From Brenneria populi (GTDB lineage Bacteria > Pseudomonadota > Gammaproteobacteria > Enterobacterales > Enterobacteriaceae), in the NCBI RefSeq assembly GCF_036016195.1, contig NZ_JAYWTM010000009.1, forward strand, positions 172,348 to 236,347: a stretch of 64,000 nucleotides of DNA, in the 5' to 3' direction. Position 1 is the first letter of the stretch, and the number at the start of each line of letters is the position of its first letter. Positions 60,318-64,000 of the stretch are shown piece by piece. A program made the position numbers and the translations under genes. The notes beneath the pieces were generated by a model, which saw only the letters and a list, made by a program, of their open reading frames with translations, did not search any database and was not told where the DNA came from.

Positions 60318-61478
60318 ATGACGCGTAAACAGGCAACGATCGCAGTTCGCAGCGGGTTAAACAATGATGAGCAGTATGGCTGCGTTGTTCCCCCCATTCA
60401 TCTTTCCAGCACCTATAACTTCACCGGATTCAATCAGCCAAGAGCGCATGACTACTCTCGCCGGGGCAACCCGAGCCGCGATGTCGTGCAGCGCGCATTG
60501 GCCGAGCTGGAAGGCGGGGCGGGGGCGGTGATGACCAGCAGCGGTATGTCCGCCATTACGCTGGTCTGCACCGTTTTTCTGCGTCCCGGCGATCTGCTGG
60601 TCGCCCCCCACGACTGTTATGGCGGCAGCTATCGTCTGTTCGACAGCTTGAGCAAGCGCGGCGCGTTTCGCGTCAAGTTCGTCGATCAGGGCGATAAGGC
60701 GGCGCTTGAGGCGGCGCTGCAAGAGAAGCCGAAACTGGTCCTGGTGGAAAGCCCCAGCAATCCGTTGCTGCGCGTGGTGGATATCGCCGCGATCTGTCAG
60801 GCCGCGCGGGAAGCGGGCGCCGTCAGCGTGGTGGATAACACCTTCCTAAGCCCCGCCTTGCAGCAGCCGCTGGCGCTGGGGGCGGACCTGGTGCTGCACT
60901 CCTGCACCAAATATCTGAACGGCCATTCGGACGTGGTCGCCGGGGCGGTGATCGCGCGCGATGCGGAAACGGCGACCGAGCTTGCCTGGTGGGCGAACAA
61001 TATCGGCGTCACCGGCGGCGCCTTCGACAGTTATCTGTTACTGCGCGGTTTGCGTACGCTCTCTCCGCGCATCGCCGCGGCACAGCGAAATGCGCTACAG
61101 TTGGTTGAGTATTTACGGCAGCAGCCGCTGGTGAAAAAATTATATCACCCATCGTTGCCGCACAATCCCGGCCACGAAATCGCCCGCCGGCAACAGTCCG
61201 GGTTTGGCGCGATGCTGAGTTTTGAGCTGGACGGCGACGAAAACACCCTGCGCCGTTTTCTGGCGTCGCTGGAGCTGTTTACGCTGGCGGAGTCTCTGGG
61301 CGGGGTGGAAAGCCTGATCTCCCACGCGGCGACGATGACGCATGCGGGGATGGCGCCGGAAGCGCGCGCCGCCGCCGGGATTTCAGAAACATTATTGCGT
61401 ATATCAACCGGGATTGAAGACGGCGACGATCTGGTCGCCGATCTGGAGCGTGCATTTCAGGCCGCGGCGAAGGGGTAA
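60318..61478 (+). CDS. metB: Cystathionine gamma-synthase MetB
   Basis: PLP enzyme of 386 residues (E. coli 386) that condenses O-succinylhomoserine with cysteine to cystathionine. The PLP lysine is in LHSCTKYLNGHSDVVAG near residue 198; YSRRGNPSRDVVQRALAELE near residue 46 and GLRTLSPRI are typical of the trans-sulfuration family. It is separated by 2 bases from metL, forming metBL. Confidence 0.98.
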   Translation: MTRKQATIAVRSGLNNDEQYGCVVPPIHLSSTYNFTGFNQPRAHDYSRRGNPSRDVVQRALAELEGGAGAVMTSSGMSAITLVCTVFLRPGDLLVAPHDCYGGSYRLFDSLSKRGAFRVKFVDQGDKAALEAALQEKPKLVLVESPSNPLLRVVDIAAICQAAREAGAVSVVDNTFLSPALQQPLALGADLVLHSCTKYLNGHSDVVAGAVIARDAETATELAWWANNIGVTGGAFDSYLLLRGLRTLSPRIAAAQRNALQLVEYLRQQPLVKKLYHPSLPHNPGHEIARRQQSGFGAMLSFELDGDENTLRRFLASLELFTLAESLGGVESLISHAATMTHAGMAPEARAAAGISETLLRISTGIEDGDDLVADLERAFQAAAKG

Positions 61479-61480
61479 GA

Positions 61481-63919
61481 ATGAGTGCATCAGGAGTAGC
61501 GGGAACGGCAATCGGCCGACAGCTGCATAAGTTTGGCGGAAGCAGTCTGGCCGATGTGAAATGTTATCAACGCGTCGCCGGTATTATGGCCGAGCATAGC
61601 CGGCCCGGCGACTTAATGGTGGTCTCAGCCGCCGGCGGCACTACTAACCAGCTGATTAGCTGGTTAAGGCTGAGTCAGAGCGATCGTCTTTCCGCTCATC
61701 AGGTGCAGCAGGCGCTGCGCCGCTATCAGAACGACCTGATCGCCGGTTTACTGCCTCCTGATGCGGCCGAGCCGCTGATCGCCCAGTTTATTCGCGATCT
61801 GGAGCGCCTGGCCGGACTGCTGGACGGAAAGATCGACGATGCCGTGTATGCCGAAGTCGTCGGTCACGGAGAGATCTGGTCGGCTCGCCTGATGGCCGCG
61901 CTGCTTAACCAGATGGATATCCACGCTTCCTGGCTGGATGCGCGTGATTTTCTCCGCGCCGAACGCGCCGCTCAGCCGCAGGTGGATGAAGGGCGCTCCA
62001 GGCCGCTGCTGCTGCAGCGTTTGGCGCAGCACGGGGAACAGCGTCTGGTCGTCACCGGGTTTATCTGCCGCAACGAGGCGGGCGAAACGGTATTGCTGGG
62101 GCGCAACGGCAGCGACTACTCCGCCACTCAAATCGGCGCGCTGGCGGGCGTTGAGCGGGTGACCATCTGGAGCGACGTCGCCGGGGTTTACAGCGCGGAT
62201 CCGCGTAAAGTCAAAGATGCCTGTCTGCTGCCGCTGCTGCGGCTGGATGAAGCCAGCGAACTGGCGCGGCTGGCGGCGCCGGTGCTGCACACCCGGACAT
62301 TGCAACCGGTCTCCGCCAGCGATATCGATCTGCAGCTGCGCTGCAGCTATCAGCCCGAGCAAGGCTCCACGCGTATCGAACGCGTGCTGGCGTCGGGCTC
62401 CGGCGCCAAAATCGTCACCAGCCATGACGATGTCTGCCTGATTGAAATTCAGGCCGCGGCGGGACAAGACTTCCGGCTGTTGCAACAGGAGGTTGAGCAA
62501 CTGCTGAATCGCGCGCAGATAAAACCGCTGGCGACGGGCGTTCGTCACGATCGCAGCCTGCTGCAGCTGTGTTACACCACGGAGGTGGCCGACAGCGTCT
62601 GGCAACGGCTGAGCCAGGCCGGATTGTCGACGCAGTTAACCCTGCGCGAAGGTTTGGCGCTGGTGGCGATGGTCGGGGCCGGCGTGTGCAATAATCCTCT
62701 GCATAGCCACCGTTTTTATCAACAGCTGAAAGATCAGCCGACGGAGTTCATCTGGCAATCGGAAGATGGCATCAGTCTGGTGGCGGTGCTGCGAGGCGGC
62801 GGGCCGACCGAACATCTGGTGCGCGGGCTGCATCACTCGTTGTTCCGCGCGGAAAAACGCATCGGCCTGGTGCTGTTCGGCAAGGGAAACATCGGCTCCC
62901 GCTGGCTGGAGCTGTTCGCTCGCGAACAGTCGCACCTCTCCGCCCGCACCGGGTTTGAGTTTGTGCTCGCCGGCGTGGTGGACAGCACCCGGAGCCTGCT
63001 GAGCTATGACGGTCTGGACGCCAGTCGGGCGCTGGCGTTTTTCGACCGCGAGGCGCAGGAGCGCGACGGCGAGGATCTGTTTCTGTGGATGCGCGCGCAT
63101 CCGTACGATGATTTGGTGGTGCTGGATGTGACGGCCAGCGAATCCGTGGCGGATCTGTATCTCGATTTCGCCAGCTATGGTTTCCATGTGATCAGCGCGA
63201 ACAAACTGGCGGGCGCGTCCGGCGGCAATAATTATCGCCAGATTCGCGACGCGTTCGCGAAAACCGGCCGCCATTGGCTATACAACGCGACGGTGGGGGC
63301 CGGATTGCCGGTGAACTTCGCCGTGCGCGACCTGCGGGAAAGCGGCGACAGCATTCTGGCGATCAGCGGTATTTTTTCGGGAACCCTGTCATGGCTGTTC
63401 CTGCAGTTTGACGGCTCGGTGCCCTTTATGGAGCTGGTGGATCAGGCCTGCCAGCAAGGGTTGACGGAGCCGGATCCGCGCGTCGATCTGTCGGGGCAGG
63501 ATGTGATGCGCAAGCTGGTTATCCTGGCTCGCGAGGCGGGATATGAGATTGAGCCCAGTCAGGTGCGGGTTGAATCGCTGGTGCCAGCGGGCTGCGAAGA
63601 GGGTTCCGTCGATTGGTTCTTCGAGAATGGGGAATCGCTGAACGAACAGATGCTGCAGCGGCTGGAAGCGGCTCAGGAGATGGGCATGGTGCTGCGCCAC
63701 GTCGCCCGTTTCGACGCCAACGGCAAGGCCCGCGTCGGGGTGGAGGCGGTGCGGCCCGATCATCCGCTGGCTTCCCTGCTGCCGGGCGATAATGTGTTTG
63801 CGATAGAAAGCCGCTGGTATCGGGACAACTCGCTGGTGATCCGCGGGCCGGGCGCCGGGCGCGACGTGACGGCTGGCGCGATCCAGTCGGATTTAAACCG
63901 ATTGGCGCAACTGCTTTAA
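61481..63919 (+). CDS. metL: Bifunctional aspartokinase II/homoserine dehydrogenase II MetL
   Basis: A fused enzyme of 812 residues (E. coli 810) catalysing the first and third steps of the aspartate branch. The kinase domain starts HKFGGSSLADVKCYQRV near residue 17; the ACT-like interface follows from about residue 320. The homoserine dehydrogenase domain begins with the NAD loop LVLFGKGNIGSRWLELF near residue 464 and contains SANKLAGASG and ISGIFSGTLSWLF. Transcribed with metB, and repressed by MetJ with methionine. Confidence 0.98.
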   Translation: MSASGVAGTAIGRQLHKFGGSSLADVKCYQRVAGIMAEHSRPGDLMVVSAAGGTTNQLISWLRLSQSDRLSAHQVQQALRRYQNDLIAGLLPPDAAEPLIAQFIRDLERLAGLLDGKIDDAVYAEVVGHGEIWSARLMAALLNQMDIHASWLDARDFLRAERAAQPQVDEGRSRPLLLQRLAQHGEQRLVVTGFICRNEAGETVLLGRNGSDYSATQIGALAGVERVTIWSDVAGVYSADPRKVKDACLLPLLRLDEASELARLAAPVLHTRTLQPVSASDIDLQLRCSYQPEQGSTRIERVLASGSGAKIVTSHDDVCLIEIQAAAGQDFRLLQQEVEQLLNRAQIKPLATGVRHDRSLLQLCYTTEVADSVWQRLSQAGLSTQLTLREGLALVAMVGAGVCNNPLHSHRFYQQLKDQPTEFIWQSEDGISLVAVLRGGGPTEHLVRGLHHSLFRAEKRIGLVLFGKGNIGSRWLELFAREQSHLSARTGFEFVLAGVVDSTRSLLSYDGLDASRALAFFDREAQERDGEDLFLWMRAHPYDDLVVLDVTASESVADLYLDFASYGFHVISANKLAGASGGNNYRQIRDAFAKTGRHWLYNATVGAGLPVNFAVRDLRESGDSILAISGIFSGTLSWLFLQFDGSVPFMELVDQACQQGLTEPDPRVDLSGQDVMRKLVILAREAGYEIEPSQVRVESLVPAGCEEGSVDWFFENGESLNEQMLQRLEAAQEMGMVLRHVARFDANGKARVGVEAVRPDHPLASLLPGDNVFAIESRWYRDNSLVIRGPGAGRDVTAGAIQSDLNRLAQLL

Positions 63920-63937
63920 TTCTAAAAATAGCGCGCT

Positions 63938-63994
63938 CAGACTGTTGACAAACCTATCATGCTTCTCGCCGCGCTGCGGATTTTGTCAGCAAAC
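63938..63994. repeat. Repeat after metL, same ends as the aguA/tpiA element
   Basis: CAGACTGTTGACAAAC (63938-63953) and TTTTGTCAGCAAAC (63981-63994) match the ends of the 165-base element at 38547, here only 27 bases apart. The arms are imperfect inverted repeats of each other and can form a hairpin downstream of metL. Confidence 0.7.
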
Positions 63995-64000
63995 TCGGCG

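Noticed and set aside
61748..62605. A 285-codon open frame antisense to metL
   Set aside because: Shadow of metL; the composition is that of antisense GC-rich sequence.

Overview
This is a 64 kb stretch of enterobacterial chromosome with tightly packed housekeeping genes. Gene order and protein lengths closely follow two E. coli regions: liv/ugp/rpoH/ftsYEX/zntA, and pfkA/tpiA/glp/hslVU/priA/met. The genes added or missing relative to E. coli are agmatine-to-putrescine genes, a threonate/erythronate operon and an AEC carrier (present), and ggt, sbp, cdh and yiiX (absent). With the GC-rich codon use, these suggest a plant-associated member of Pectobacteriaceae (Brenneria/Dickeya/Pectobacterium type). 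The genus is inference. I see no rRNA, tRNA, prophage, IS transposase, CRISPR or plasmid gene. The layout is vertical core with small accessory insertions.

Layout. 1-2.3 kb: an unrecognised partial gene coupled to a DUF3142 gene, then trmL. 2.5-9 kb: yhhA, an AEC-family carrier, and the ugpBAECQ glycerol-3-phosphate operon (minus strand) behind Pho-box-like repeats. 9.2-15.4 kb: a complete threonate/erythronate module, with a DeoR regulator divergent from dehydrogenase, kinase, decarboxylase/aldolase-type, isomerase and GntP permease genes and a good CRP site between. 15.5-20.4 kb: liv branched-chain amino-acid ABC transporter with a single binding protein. 20.9-32.7 kb: panM, rpoH, ftsX-ftsE-ftsY, rsmD, small membrane genes, zntA, tusA, yhhQ, dcrB. 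32.7-32.9 kb: junction between two regions that are far apart in E. coli, occupied by an ERIC-like repeat. 32.9-43 kb: sotB, fieF, pfkA, aguB-aguA, tpiA, yiiQ, a DUF805 gene, fpr, glpX. 43-47.5 kb: a cysteine desulfidase-like gene inserted between glpX and glpFK. 47.5-56.7 kb: zapB, rraA, menA, hslVU, ftsN, cytR, priA, rpmE. 56.7-59.6 kb: a three-gene BtuCDF-like importer where E. coli has yiiX. 59.8-64 kb: metJ and the metB-metL operon with four tandem met boxes.

How the genes work together. Glycerol and glycerol-3-phosphate enter by GlpF and UgpBAEC, are handled by GlpK and UgpQ, and feed TpiA, GlpX and PfkA. AguA/AguB make putrescine from agmatine. MetJ controls MetB/MetL for methionine. 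RpoH is linked within the window to its target hslVU: the hslV promoter matches the sigma-32 consensus closely (TTGAAA, 13 nt, CCCCAT) and its leader carries a hairpin.

The most interesting unexplained signals are non-coding. (1) A dispersed structured repeat has two copies in opposite orientation near 47.8 and 53.7 kb. One copy sits inside a split palindromic terminator as if inserted with an 11-bp target duplication. (2) A second repeat family between aguA and tpiA, also at the window end, is likewise bracketed by two near-identical terminator hairpins. (3) The pfkA leader can form mutually exclusive stems. (4) ERIC-like elements with a non-standard core sit at three synteny changes. (5) Precise palindromes of unknown regulator lie in front of rpmE and the BtuCDF-like operon.
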